Assembly: GCA_015039365.1 (NCBI GenBank)
Contig: WION01000062.1
Span: 148,711-212,710 of the forward strand
Reading direction: 5' to 3'
Length of the DNA: 64,000 nt
Origin: Amanita rubescens
Lineage: Eukaryota; Basidiomycota; Agaricomycetes; Agaricales; Amanitaceae
This document shows, in pieces, positions 23,097-34,092 of this stretch. The stretch's first letter is position 1; each line of letters opens with the position of its first letter. The notes under the pieces were generated by a model. The model was not told the DNA's origin and did not search any database. It worked only from the letters and a program-made list of their open reading frames with translations. A program made the position numbers and the translations under genes.

Positions 23097-25191
23097 TCAA
23101 AGGCGGTGGCGAAGGTTAACATGAACAGCCTTAACATTCGTGAACCTAATTTAGCTATCATCAGTAACTTGTCTTCAATATCAGTTTTTTTCGTGACATA
23201 CTCATCGAGTGCGTACTGTCCCAGTTCCCTTCCTATCCCGGATTGCTTGTACCCACCGAACGGTACACTCGGCGAGACAAGACCGCCCATATTCACCCAC
23301 ACGGATCCTGCCTTGAGTTTGTGCGCTGACTCAATAGCCTTGGTGACATTCTGGCTGAAAACATATGCGGCAAGGCCATAAATAGTGTCGTTAGCCTTCT
23401 TGATAATATCTTCGCAATAGCATCGTCATAAAGATCATTTAGGGGAAAAAATGGCAAAACAAACCTTCTTCGTCCTCAAACTTGACTACGGCGCCCACCG
23501 GACCAAATATTTCTTCTCTCATTATCTTCATATCAGGGTTGATGCCAGTAAAGATCGTCGGCTGCACGAAAAACCCGTCCTTTCCGAGCCTCTCGCCTCC
23601 GCAATGGACAGTTGCGCCATCGTCTTTGCCGGACTTGATATACCCCATCACACGCTATGACCGTTCTGTTAATATCAGATCAATGATAAACTAAAAAAAA
23701 AGGACTTGCCTCGAATTGGGATTTAGAAACCAAAGGTCCTTGCGTCGTATCATTGACAAATGGGTCACCCTGCTTGAAACTCTTGGCGGCCTCTGTAAGC
23801 TTGGCAAGGAACTCGTCGTATATGCGGGCATGTACGAAAATCCGCGTTCCGGCGGCGCACACTTGCCCGTTGTTGAAGCTATGTTCGCTCATCTGTCAAT
23901 TCCATCCACTTATATCAGAAGAGAAACACCCACAAGAGTGCCGCCGAGGTCCATTTTACGGCTTGGTCCAAATCAGCATCATCGAACACAATATTTGCGT
24001 TCTTTCCACCGAGTTCCAAAGTGAGTTTTTTCAAGTTGGTTGCTCCCGCCGCCTGCATAATCTTCTTTCCGGTCAGGACGGAACCAGTAAACGTCACTTT
24101 GTCGATGCGTGGATGACGAGCAATGGCCTCGCCAACAGTCGGCCCATAGCCGGTGACAACGTTCACTACTCCATCTGGGATGCCAGCAGCTTTGATAAAC
24201 TCGCAAGCGCGAATTGCCGTGAGAGGCGTAATTTCGGATGGCTTAATGACAATAGCATTACCGGTAGCCAGCGCTAGAAACGTAGAACGTAAAACTTGAC
24301 ATGAAGTGAGTACGATAATGTGATATGCGTACCAGGTGCAATTTTTGCCAAGAACGTCACGACTGGATATATACTGTGAGGCGAATTGTCCATAACGTGA
24401 AATATTAAGCTTACGCGGGAAATTCCCTGCGAAAAAGTCAGCTATCATTGTTACAATGATTTACCGTGAATCGCTCACATGGGATGATCGCTCCGACGAT
24501 ACCGATTGGTTCATGTCGAGTGTATGCGAATTTTGCCTCGGTTGTCTGCCCGAATTATTGTCAAAATCATTTTGTGCTATAAAGAGAAGCTCGTACCTCC
24601 ATAGTCTTGCCATGTATCTTGTCCGCCCATCCAGCAAAGTATCTGAGCACGGTGGTGCACGTCGGAATGTCCGCCAAAAGGGCTGAAAAATACGATTTCC
24701 CTGATAGGCTGAGTTAGCATCTGATACACAGCTTTGATAAGAAAGACATACCGTTATCCAATGCTTCTAATGCAGCCAACTCTTCCTTATTTTGTTCGAT
24801 CAATTCGGCGAGTTTTAATAGCAATGCGCCACGTTGAGCTCCAGGCGTATTTAGACCCCAAACTGTCTCCATCGCCTTTTCGGCGGCAGATACCGCGAGA
24901 TCGACGTCGGCAGCTGTACCCTCGGATATTTTGGTGATAACCTGACCGGTAGCTGCGAAACAGTCAAAACATATTCAACTTTTAATGAGCATGGATGATT
25001 ACAAGGGTTGACAACACTGAGAGTAACACAAAAGATGAGAATGGCAGGGCAAATAATAATTTACAAACGCACTCAATGTAAGTGTTATCGGACCCGTCCA
25101 AAAATTGGCCATTGATGAATAGGCCAGTGTTGAACTGGGTTTTACCCTTGTAGACGGATGTGTCGAATTCGTGAGTGAAGACAGAAGGCAT
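23097..25191 (-). CDS. Aldehyde dehydrogenase locus 5 (intact)
   Basis: About twelve exons, all in frame by comparison with locus 4. Seen: [117 protein letters not shown] (catalytic Cys), [36 protein letters not shown] and VNLRHRL at the C-terminus (stop 23097-23099). His in the NHGQ motif is replaced by Asn (NNGQ). The donor after QFE, at 23708-23709, is GC (gcaagt). It is the mirror-image partner of locus 4, so the pair probably arose by inverted duplication. The role follows from the family: NAD(P)+-dependent aldehyde oxidation, probably cytosolic; substrate unknown. Confidence 0.92.
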
Positions 25192-25803
25192 GTTAGAGGA
25201 TACGGGATTCCCTCCTCATCGTCGTCCAGAGTTTTATACCAAGTGATCACGATCTTCCACGGGGGCGGGTATACCCTTAGCATACCCTAAGTCATGCCGG
25301 TTGACTATGGAGACACGTGGTATAGCGCGCAACGAATCTGAGTGCTATCGTGAGCGTTATTGATATGACGAGTGTATTGGATATAGACCCTACCTTTCCG
25401 CAGCTACGTGACGGGTCGCGGAGTTGCTTCATCTCAGGGCTCAGATGCCTTGTGTTGAACTACAGGTGACGTTGGTGGCTCGGCACGCTCATTGAACACC
25501 TTCTGATCGAATTTTGCGCTTTGCTGATTTCGCCTTTGAGCCAAGTGGCGCCGTGCCACATCCATCATCCACTTCATCCGCTCTGTGAATGCCGAGGTGA
25601 CGCGTTAGTGTCGCGGCATATTACACCTTTTTCCGCCGATGTAACGCGTCATTCAGGCAGAAACGTGATGAATTGAGTAACAAACCTATTCTTGGAGATC
25701 CTGACAGCATGAAAGGTTAAGGAAGCCGATGCAACACGCGTTCGCCGTGTCGCCGCGGCAAAAGCCGACGTCAAGCGTAACCTAAACAAACCAAAACACG
25801 GCC
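25192..25803. other. Divergent intergenic between ALDH locus 5 and zinc-finger gene
   Basis: Shared upstream region of two divergent genes. A TATA-like ttttatacc (plus strand, about 25229-25237) lies some 40 nt before the ALDH5 ATG, and a run with ACGCGTT-like words lies at 25600-25650. No coding sequence is seen. Confidence 0.45.
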
Positions 25804-26382
25804 ATGTTCTTACAGTTCCGACTGGGAGAAGACGTCCAGCCTTTCAAACACCGTCGAATCCTGAGCGGTATAGGGGTTCCAGTGGAAACCGAAAAGGAAG
25901 AAAAGGTTAACGACGATGATCCGGGGGACTCTACCTCTCCCAGTCGTTCTGTTTCCCCAGGCCCGTCTGCGCGGCCCTTCGATGTTCCCCAAACTACGGA
26001 CGGGCTCATTTCGAGAGACATTTCTCCTGCCCAAAGCGAAAATAATGACCCTACCAAGGTCATAAGACACTGGCAGTTGCAGCCCCGATTCCCCTGCTCA
26101 ATCGAGGGTTGCGAGCGCAGGCTTACAACCCAGCATCTTTTACGCATCCACATGGAGGCTCATAAGCCAAAACCAAAACCATTATTCCCATGCAGGCTCG
26201 GGTGCTCGAAAAAGTATTCCCGAAACCATGATCGGCTTCGACATGAGGTTGAGAAGCATGGGAAGGTTTGCAAATTCAAGTGCGAGAGTTGTGGAAAGTC
26301 CATGTGGAGAAAAAAAGCTCTCGAAAAGCATGAGTGCCCCGTAGCACCTGGTGAGACGCGATGCGTGTGGATGGATGCTTGA
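25804..26382 (+). CDS. C2H2/C2HC zinc-finger protein (192 aa)
   Basis: Single-exon frame. Three fingers lie at the C-terminus: C98-C103-H116-H120, C130-C134-H147-H152 and C160-C163-H176-C178; the last is a shortened C2HC finger. The first 90 residues are acidic and Ser/Pro-rich (STSPSRSVSPGPSARP), as in regulators. Known: tandem C2H2 fingers with basic linkers (KPKPKP) usually bind DNA, so a nuclear transcription factor is likely; targets are unknown. It diverges from ALDH locus 5. An upstream exon cannot be excluded, but the ATG is well placed. A pyrimidine-rich tract after the stop (about 26410-26450) is probably 3' UTR. Confidence 0.8.
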   Translation: MFLQFRLGEDVQPFKHRRILSGIGVPVETEKEEKVNDDDPGDSTSPSRSVSPGPSARPFDVPQTTDGLISRDISPAQSENNDPTKVIRHWQLQPRFPCSIEGCERRLTTQHLLRIHMEAHKPKPKPLFPCRLGCSKKYSRNHDRLRHEVEKHGKVCKFKCESCGKSMWRKKALEKHECPVAPGETRCVWMDA

Positions 26383-26671
26383 GGGTGGTGCTGCTAACTT
26401 ATGCGCTTGCGTCTTTTCCTTTTCTTTTTTCTCTCCCTTTTTTTTTCTTGGGAATTTGGGATCTATTTGCTTACATTGGGTTTTCACAGAATACGTGTCG
26501 AGCTATATAATATACACGCTCCTCGTCGTCTTAGTTTGTTTCTCTTTTATTACCATTTTTCTACTCATGTAAACTCCGAGTCTCTACTATATGTATGTAA
26601 TGTCCGGTAACGCGGGGAACATAGGATTAGAGTAGCTATATACCATTTGTATAATACGTACTTTAGTTGGA

Positions 26672-28881
26672 TCAGGGGCCCATCTGGCTGTTTACCGGTA
26701 TTTCACTGGATTTATGACATTGGTTTTTGCAATGCAGGCGCACCTCCTGCCATACGTCCTCCGTTTTATCGCGTAGCTCATGGAAGACCTTCCCTTCACC
26801 CGTACCAAAGTGAGCAAGATTTGCAACCACTTTGCTATGTTTCCTCGTCATATCGAGGATACACCGCTGCACTTCCTCGTGTCTCCGTAGCATCTTTATT
26901 TTCCTAGTACCCTGTTTATTCTGACAAACATCAAGTTATTGAGCTAAACGGCGCTTAGATGCAGCCAGCTCACCTTCAATGAGGAGATCCTAATCGAAAC
27001 GTGAAGCATATTTTCAGGTATTTCACCGCACGAAGCGAGCAACGTCTCCTTCAGAATCACCCAAATCCTGCTTCTAAGTTCCTCTCGCAGCTCATCGCTC
27101 TCGCACGCGTTTGTGCTTATCACTTGGCGCAGGACAGAAGTCACATCAACTGGCAAGTTGTTGAGCAAACCTCGTGGGATACTCTGCAAAAGCGCCTCGA
27201 TCAATCGTTCCCGAAGCGTTTGCGGCCTCATCAACAATGATTCAGGTAACCTGGACAAAAGCTCTTCGGGAAGCTTGTCAAGGACACGAGTTGATATTTC
27301 AGCCATGTGCTCTGGTGGAATGCGCGCGAGTTTCGATGTCGGAATTGACTTGAGTGAAGATTGCGGGGTTAATTTGATGATCACTGGTAAGAGAAGATCG
27401 AGGAGGGGGATGGGCAAAACACGCATCAGAAAACCAATAAAACTGGTATCCTTCAACGTCTTCTTGATCCTGCGAAGAAGAAGAGTCCGAAAACCGACTT
27501 GGGCGGAATTCTGATCATTATCGTCAGCTTCGGTTACCGGAGCCTTTGCAGAAAAGCTAGGTTCATCGGCGAATTCATCATCGCGCATGATGATATACGC
27601 CTGTGCCAATTGCTCCAATCGAGCCTTGGGAAGCTGGTGTAAGAGCCGGAGCGCGCAATTTCTATCCGGGTTATTTGGCTGATCTAGCATGCGTTGCATC
27701 CGTTCCAGCGAGACCTCGAGTAGCCTCGAAGGAACGCAACTGAGATCGTTCGGGAGAGTGACAATCGTTGAATCGTTCATTCGTGAAAAGCTGTCGACGG
27801 AAAGCCTCTCTAGGTATGACATGGAAACGGCTTGTAACAAGTTGCGGGGAAGTTTTGCGTATAGATCGTCAGGTAGTTTTTCCAGAGCTCCCACTGGAAT
27901 GCGTTCTAGGAGCTCAGGCTGTAAGTTGATCTTGACAGGTCGTCTTTGGGTGCAGCACTCCAACACGACTTTACAACTTTTCTCCATCTTCTTATCTGGC
28001 AAGTCCAGGACGGATTTGATCACCCCGTTCAGGGCACCCTCCGCAGTCGTCCTGTAGCTCTTCGAGTATCGGGACTCTGACAAGTTTTGTTCGAGATTCT
28101 CATGCCAAAGCGTGACCTCCGTTGCGTCCAAAATCCATTCATTCACCGCTCGTCGCGCCTCATCGTCAACATCGATCTCCTGATCCATTACGACTTTGCC
28201 ATGAACAACCTTTTTGATAACACTCCTCAACCGATTCCAGTCCTTCTCTTTCGTTATACGCGTTTTGAGAAAGTCCAAAAGCAACTTCTCGAGTCGAGTT
28301 GCGATGGCTAACCTGATCGCCATACGCAGCTTATTCCAATCTTCGCCGAATATGTCACATGATATCGCAGATTCGGTGATGCAGTCCCATCGCAAGCCCT
28401 TGTTTGCAGAACATCCTTGGAGCAAGCAATAACGGGCGGTGAGCGCAATAATGGTACGCGCGAGAAAGAAGCAATTGTAGTATTGCAGCGTGTATTTCGC
28501 CGTTTCGGGATCCATATGGACGGCTGCGCAGATCGCGATGACGGTATACATGTCGGGTTTGCTTTCGTTAAACTTGAGAACAACTTCCACATCCGTCTCG
28601 CGATGGATACCCTCGAGGTCATCGTCGTCGACAACATTTACGGTATCCTCCGCTTCTATACCCTCTGGAAGGAGTAGCTCTGGGTTGCGTCCTCCAAGGG
28701 GCCTCCGATCGATCCGATAGTTCCCTCCTTGATCCAGGAATACTAGAACAAACTCGTGCTTGAACCTTTCTCTCTCCTTTCGTAATTCGATCCTGCGGAT
28801 CGTCGTGTGGGTCTGTGCCTTGTACCAGTCGAATATCCCACCCTTATCCCAATCATCGCAAGTTATCCGGGCGCACGACAT
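26672..28881 (-). CDS. Lineage-specific helical protein with LPxxLL repeats
   Basis: A long frame runs from 28881 (MSCARITCDDWD; an ATG at 28986 adds 35 residues). The N-terminal half has IFDWYKAQTHTTIRRIEL, HEFVLVFLDQGGNYRIDRR, AICAAVHM and YTLQYYNCFFLARTIIALTA, hallmarks of a multicopy mushroom family I recognise but cannot name functionally. The second half is a series of degenerate repeats such as LLERIPVGALEKLPDDL and LPEELLSRLPESLL. Reading straight on, it stops at 26944. A better model removes 26912-27000 (gtttcg to aaacag) and adds an 80-codon last exon rich in basic and helical residues (KMLRRHEEVQRCILDMTRKH), ending at 26672, for about 706 residues. A relic of the same family lies at 37540-37913. 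Confidence 0.7.
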
Positions 28882-29206
28882 GGTACATCGCGGCGCGGAA
28901 CGACTGATAGAAGGAAGCGAGGGCCTATGGCTGGAGGTTGGTTTTTCCCCATCGTTTGTTTTACGTCCGATTGGGAGAAAAGTCATCTCTTATTCTTTGT
29001 TTTACACCTGTGGAATGAGGAGTGCTGAGAGAGAGACGCCACGAGTTGACTTACGAGAAGGGTATGAAGGTGAAGGGATGAAGGGATGAATGAACATGTC
29101 ACGTTGTTCTGTTTTCGTAGAAGATATCGATAAGCGCCCGGACATATCAACACCCGTGATGGTCAAGTGGATATAGAGCGGAGGTTTGTTACATTGACAA
29201 TCCACC

Positions 29207-30751
29207 TCAGTTTGTCAGCGTTACATCCCGCCCACCATGATCCCTCTCATACTGCAACGCCTGCAGCTTAAGTGGGTACATAGCCTCCCTCTCCTTCGTC
29301 TTCTCATCCGACCACACCGGTAACACACTATCAAGTTCCGGTCTCCTTTCTACAACATCTTTCCGCAATCCAGCCACATAATTCTGTTCGTCAAACGCAA
29401 CAACGTGACACGAAATAAAACAAGTCGGATTGTCCGTCTTGGAAAGCCACTCCTCGACCGTTTTCACCGTCTCTTGTTCGAATTGAAGACGGCCGGCGGC
29501 AGTTTCTGGGTAAAAATGTTGGTGATTTTCACTTGGATCGGACCAGGAGAGGGCTAGCCAGGTACTGGTGACATCGGCAACAGTGAAAGGGGTGAAGCAC
29601 ATAGGTAGACCGACCCACGCCAATGTTGGGTTGTGTGCGTATAAAATGTGTCTGTGAACGGAAGGCACTCTATAGGGTTTGATAGAAAGCGAAGCAAGAG
29701 GCTCAAGTTGTCCGCGGTTTGTACTGTCATCGTCTCGTTTTAAAACGTGGACAAAAGACGGATAGGGTCTGTAGCCTGTCCCAAAAATGACCATGTCGAT
29801 GTCCGAGATGACAGTTCCGTCATTTAGGGTTGCTTCGACTAGGCTTCGCCCATCGTTTGTTTCTTGTATGGTATATTTTGAAACTGGAGCGACCATTTTG
29901 ATCCTGTCATCCGGGAGAGTACGGGCAACAGGAAATGCGGGACGTCGTATACTTTGATAAACGGGGGTTCTAGAGACAGGTGCGAGGTATGCAGCGATGT
30001 CATTAGCTGACGCCGCGTTTGCTACTACAAGGACGCGCTGGGTGAGGGTCAGAGGGTGGTGTCATACGAGTCAAATCATCTTACCTTGTCTTCGTACCCT
30101 TTGGGTCCTCGCCAGTCTTTTGCGTGGGTCGCACAACCTTTGGCTTTGATCACGTCCAACCCATTGGTGTCTGGCCATACAGGATTATCGTACCATCCGA
30201 CGGCAACGACGACTGCATCCCAGGTTTCAACACATTCCTTTCCATTGGCATCTCCGTCCCAGTTCTTCATGTAGACTTTCCATCGGCCGTCATTCTCCGT
30301 TTCCTCTTCTACCCTAACGACTTCCCGGCTCAATCGAATTTTCCCGCTTTTAATAAACGGGTCTGCAAACGAGCGGAGGTACTCGTAAGTCTCCGTCAAG
30401 GTTGGGAATGGCTGATGTGGGTATTTCTTCGTTCTCTCGGGAAACGGGAAACCAGAAAAGCTGAGAAATTGGGGGAGAACGTTTCCAACCAATCCTGGGT
30501 ATGCAGGTGATGGCCATAGGGGTTTTCCCGGTTGACGAGGTACCTCATCCATGTACCTGGCATGTATGTTAGCACAAAGAGTGAATGATAACCGACAAAT
30601 GGACAAACCAGACGCCCCCAACATCGTTTCTTCGTTCGACGAGCTCGACGCGTTCAAAATTGCCCAATTCAAGCAAATTGCGGAGCGTAACAAGGCCAGA
30701 TGGACCACCACCAATTATTAGCACGGATTTCGGTGTTGGTAGTGATGACAT
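29207..30751 (-). CDS. Flavin-containing monooxygenase (481 aa)
   Basis: Three exons (30609-30751, 30085-30556 and 29207-30037) sum to 1446 nt. Seen: the FAD-binding Rossmann motif VLIIGGGPSGL at residues 11-20, the substrate-domain phrase WYMDEVPRQPGKPLW, AVVVAVGWYDNPVWPD, a second nucleotide-binding segment VLVVANAASANDIA, and the FGTGYRPYPSF motif typical of flavin monooxygenases. Known: FMOs use FAD and NADPH to oxygenate N-, S- or carbonyl-containing compounds. The NADPH motif has Ala where Gly is usual, as seen in some fungal members. The start is 289 nt from the divergent F-box gene at 31041. Substrate unknown. Confidence 0.9.
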
Positions 30752-31040
30752 GAAGATAAGATGTCAAGCACTGGCGGGCGCTGATAAGCACTGCCATCTT
30801 CATTTGGGCGTGGCTCGATGGCGGTTGCGCGCAGGACCGCTTGGTCAGCGTGTCTTGGGACACGGCACGTGATATCGGGTGACGTAATTGTAATTACAGT
30901 TGGCCATGGTCAGTCCCTGTCTCAGTCAGTTCTTGAATTGCCAATACCTACGCGAACGCCAGCATACCACCAATTTTCTAGAAACCTCGGGTTACCCTGG
31001 AGCCGTGTAATACTCCGCGTCGAGAGGCCACCTCTCCAAA

Positions 31041-32372
31041 ATGAGTTCCGAAATAACAATACCAACCGAAGTTTTATGCGAAATCTTTCATCTGCTTTGC
31101 AATGGTCCTATCGCTCTCCATGATTTGAATAATGAATCACATTTTCACGAGTTCCCGTGGGCCGTTGGACAGGTTTGCAGCCGCTGGAGAGGGGCATTTC
31201 TGTCATACACGCCTTTGTGGACCTCTTTTGCCCTAAGGCCTGTCAGTAGCACTTCCAGCACCATTCACTTTGTTGAAATGAAGCGGCGTGCGATCATATA
31301 CCTCGAACGATCTGGACAGCAGCCTCTCACCATCGCCGTGTCCATGCCGTTTTCAAGGGCCGAAAAAACTTTTCCGGAAATAGTCTGGGGAGTGCTATTA
31401 TCGTACTTGAAGCGATGGAAAAAGGCCTCTTTGATGCTGGAGAATGGAGCTGCGCTAGACGAATTCGTCAGATGCGGAGACATGTCGATCCTCGAGTCCC
31501 TCAGGATATATACACCCGCCTCCATGGAGAACTTTAACGCATTTCGAGTCGCTCCACACCTAACTGAACTTGATCTAGTCCACCCTAAATGCATGGCAAC
31601 ATGGCAGTTCCCTTGGGCACAATTGACGAAGCTTAAAATAACATTATCCCACAAAGGGTTCAACGGCAATGATCTGTGGGGAGTTCTATTCCAACTAGAA
31701 AATATTGAAGAGTTGCGCATCACCACAATCTTCCACAGCCTCCGTCCTCCACTTTCCATTAAACGCCTTCCTAACCTTCGGCTTCTTGAAATCTACTTAA
31801 ACTTTGCATTGATGTTCTCCTGGTTCACTGCACCTTTACTGGAACATCTCCATATAAACGGCGGTAGTTTTTCCCGCGATTATCAGCCTTACGATAGAGA
31901 ACTAACGTCTTTGATCCAACGTTCATCTTGTCACATTCGCCGATTAACATTTGACGGCTGTAAAACATGGGAGATGCGCAGGGTAACGACAGCGTTGGCT
32001 AGTGGCATTGAAGAGCTCTCCATCATTTGCTCAAGGACCCTTGATATAATACAAGACATTACGCCGGAACTGGATGACCACTACATCTACCTACCCAAAC
32101 TGCAGGTACTGCAGGTGACGTGTGCTGCTCCTAACTGGAGTCATATGTCGAGCATAGTGACAGTATTAGATGAAGTACTGACAGGTCGGGCGCGGGGGAA
32201 GGGATTGTCCCCTGAGAACCAGGACATCGTGCCGCTCGAGAAGTTTACGGTCCGGTTGAATTCTGGAGAAGCTTTGTCTGACTGGGTCTTGGAAGTGATG
32301 CGCGGCTGGCCGTCCTTTGTTCAAGTTTATATCAACGGCTCGGTGCTCGAGCGATCGACTCCATCCCTTTGA
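31041..32372 (+). CDS. F-box protein with leucine-rich region (copy 3)
   Basis: Intronless, 443 residues. F-box IPTEVLCEIFHLLCNGPIAL, then FPWAVGQVCSRWRGAF, TPLWTSF, RRAIIYLERSGQQPLTI, FPWAQLTKLKITL, TAPLLEHLHINGG, SSCHIRRLTFDGC and YLPKLQVLQVT. It is closest to the plus-strand copy at 42049-43368 (shared phrases ALHD/ALHK, PWAQLTKL, VLERS/LLERS at the C-terminus) rather than to the 47-56 kb array. Probably an SCF substrate receptor; substrate unknown. It lies between FMO and PAAF1, outside the arrays. Confidence 0.9.
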   Translation: MSSEITIPTEVLCEIFHLLCNGPIALHDLNNESHFHEFPWAVGQVCSRWRGAFLSYTPLWTSFALRPVSSTSSTIHFVEMKRRAIIYLERSGQQPLTIAVSMPFSRAEKTFPEIVWGVLLSYLKRWKKASLMLENGAALDEFVRCGDMSILESLRIYTPASMENFNAFRVAPHLTELDLVHPKCMATWQFPWAQLTKLKITLSHKGFNGNDLWGVLFQLENIEELRITTIFHSLRPPLSIKRLPNLRLLEIYLNFALMFSWFTAPLLEHLHINGGSFSRDYQPYDRELTSLIQRSSCHIRRLTFDGCKTWEMRRVTTALASGIEELSIICSRTLDIIQDITPELDDHYIYLPKLQVLQVTCAAPNWSHMSSIVTVLDEVLTGRARGKGLSPENQDIVPLEKFTVRLNSGEALSDWVLEVMRGWPSFVQVYINGSVLERSTPSL

Positions 32373-32580
32373 CTGTCACGCTATCCTGATGAGGGCTAGT
32401 ACTTCTAGTTTAGACTTTTTTCATTCAAAAATCTCAGATGGTTTTTATTGTTGAGGTCTTGCGTTCTTCAAGTTTCACCTGCTGATATGAATACATGAGT
32501 CCCTCTCATTGAGTTGCAGTCGATGCGCATTCTGGTTTGCGGGATAACATTTGTACCATACACAATCCACGTACACTTTT

Positions 32581-33825
32581 TCACAACGCAACCTTCCACT
32601 TCCTAACAATCGCGTCATCACTCGCGCACCACACCTCTCCATCACGAACTCGTACGCTCCTAACCGCATCACAATTCACCCCCGCCAGTTCCGCTGCCAC
32701 ATTTACATTCACATTCCCTTCCCCCGAAAGACCGGCAACAAAAGGCAACCCATCGCTAGTGGCAACCCCCAATCCCGAGCCTGAGGCAGTGAAAGAGACA
32801 TCTTCAATCCCAGCTTCGTTCCGACTAAAAGTAGCCAGTGGAACAGACAAGGACCGAAAATCGTACACGGAGACGACGCCCCTCGCTGATCCCGTCGCAA
32901 ACCAGTTCCGCGCGGGTGATATAGCTATAGCCGACAGCGCACCGTGCGTGGTGGTTGTCGAGCGGAATACACACGTTCCAGCACGCATATCGAATAGTTC
33001 GAATTGACCCGACGATAGACCGCATAGAACATTGTTTCCTTCCACAGCCATAGACTGAATAGGGGATTGAGCCGACAACGTCGAGGTTGCCTCTCCAGAG
33101 GGGACGTCCCAAACTTTGACCGTCGAGTCTAGAGAAGAGGAGAGGATAGTCTTTCCCGGCGGGACGATCCCCGTGCCTGTTATCGCTCTCGTATGCGAGC
33201 GGAGAGTTCGTACGGGGTTGATTCGCGGAGGAGGGACACTCGCTTCGCCGGTGGGCGGCTCAGCGGGGAGTATGGATAATGAAAAGTCGAGCCCGGCAGA
33301 AAGGAGCACGCGCGAGGAAGGAAAGAAGCGGAGAGAAGATACGGCGCTGAGGTGCGGTTTTGCGCGTTGTCCGCGCGGGGTGACGAAATCTGGAATGTAT
33401 TTCTTTGGAATAGGAGGAGAAGATGGGTAGATGTACACTGAGCCGTCGAGGTGGCCGACTGCGAATTGGGACGAGTCGGGGGAGACGTCGAATGCGGAAA
33501 CGCGCTGTGGTTGGCGCGGGTTGGACGTGTCTGGGTCAGAGTACTGCTGCACGGGGTAGACTACGGATGTTGGTGGTATGTCGAGCGACTTGCAAGATAC
33601 AGAGTAGGCTTGGTCGACTCGAGTGAGCTCGACGTCGCCGGACGAGACGAGGTTAAGCTTGTCGCGGTCGTGCTCGTCTAGGACGACGTTGATCTTGCCG
33701 TGAACGGATCGATTGTGTGCATAACACGACACCCAGACGTGCTCGAAGACGATCCTGGCTTCATCGACATCGTCGAGGACGGTGGTGAGATCAGGCTGAG
33801 AATCGATGATGGGGAGGGATATCAT
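32581..33825 (-). CDS. PAAF1: WD40 proteasome-assembly factor, PAAF1/Rpn14-like
   Basis: Single-exon frame of 414 residues with WD40 repeats (VSAFDVSPDSSQFAVGHLDG, SSSLDSTVKVWDVPSGEA, ATGSARGVVSVYDFR). The order of segments matches PAAF1/Rpn14: an N-terminal WVSCYAHNRSVHGKI, a repeat containing LRFFPSSRVLLSAGLDFSL, and the C-terminal AELAGVNCDAVRSVRV and IVRKWKV, equivalent to the ELTGADCDPV region of PAAF1. Known: this protein binds 19S ATPase subunits and chaperones base assembly of the proteasome. In a window full of F-box genes the link to ubiquitin is probably coincidental. It shares a 267-bp divergent promoter with ECH1. Confidence 0.85.
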   Translation of the reverse strand: MISLPIIDSQPDLTTVLDDVDEARIVFEHVWVSCYAHNRSVHGKINVVLDEHDRDKLNLVSSGDVELTRVDQAYSVSCKSLDIPPTSVVYPVQQYSDPDTSNPRQPQRVSAFDVSPDSSQFAVGHLDGSVYIYPSSPPIPKKYIPDFVTPRGQRAKPHLSAVSSLRFFPSSRVLLSAGLDFSLSILPAEPPTGEASVPPPRINPVRTLRSHTRAITGTGIVPPGKTILSSSLDSTVKVWDVPSGEATSTLSAQSPIQSMAVEGNNVLCGLSSGQFELFDMRAGTCVFRSTTTTHGALSAIAISPARNWFATGSARGVVSVYDFRSLSVPLATFSRNEAGIEDVSFTASGSGLGVATSDGLPFVAGLSGEGNVNVNVAAELAGVNCDAVRSVRVRDGEVWCASDDAIVRKWKVAL

Positions 33826-34092
33826 CTCTCACGGTGATACAGAAGTCACCGATACCGTAACTTCCAGAGCTTCAAGACCTCGATGCGGCTCAAAGTCTGC
33901 AGAACCTCTTCCAACTCGTCTTGCACCTCAGCACGAGTGTTCAGGAGGAAGTTACCAGAAATTCTTATCCTTAGTCTCTTCGTAGGTTTCTAAAACATTT
34001 CCAAGACATGTTGCCTAAAATGGAAATTCCCAGGGTTTCAACCACCGGTGATCGGCATTAATGTAACCGGTTCTACCATCACTCTAGCCACC
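33826..34092. promoter_or_regulatory. Bidirectional promoter region PAAF1/ECH1
   Basis: The 267 bp between two divergent start codons must hold both promoters. No clean TATA box is visible, as is usual for housekeeping genes. The phrase cgtaacttccagagcttcaa and a CT-rich stretch are the only notable features. Confidence 0.5.
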
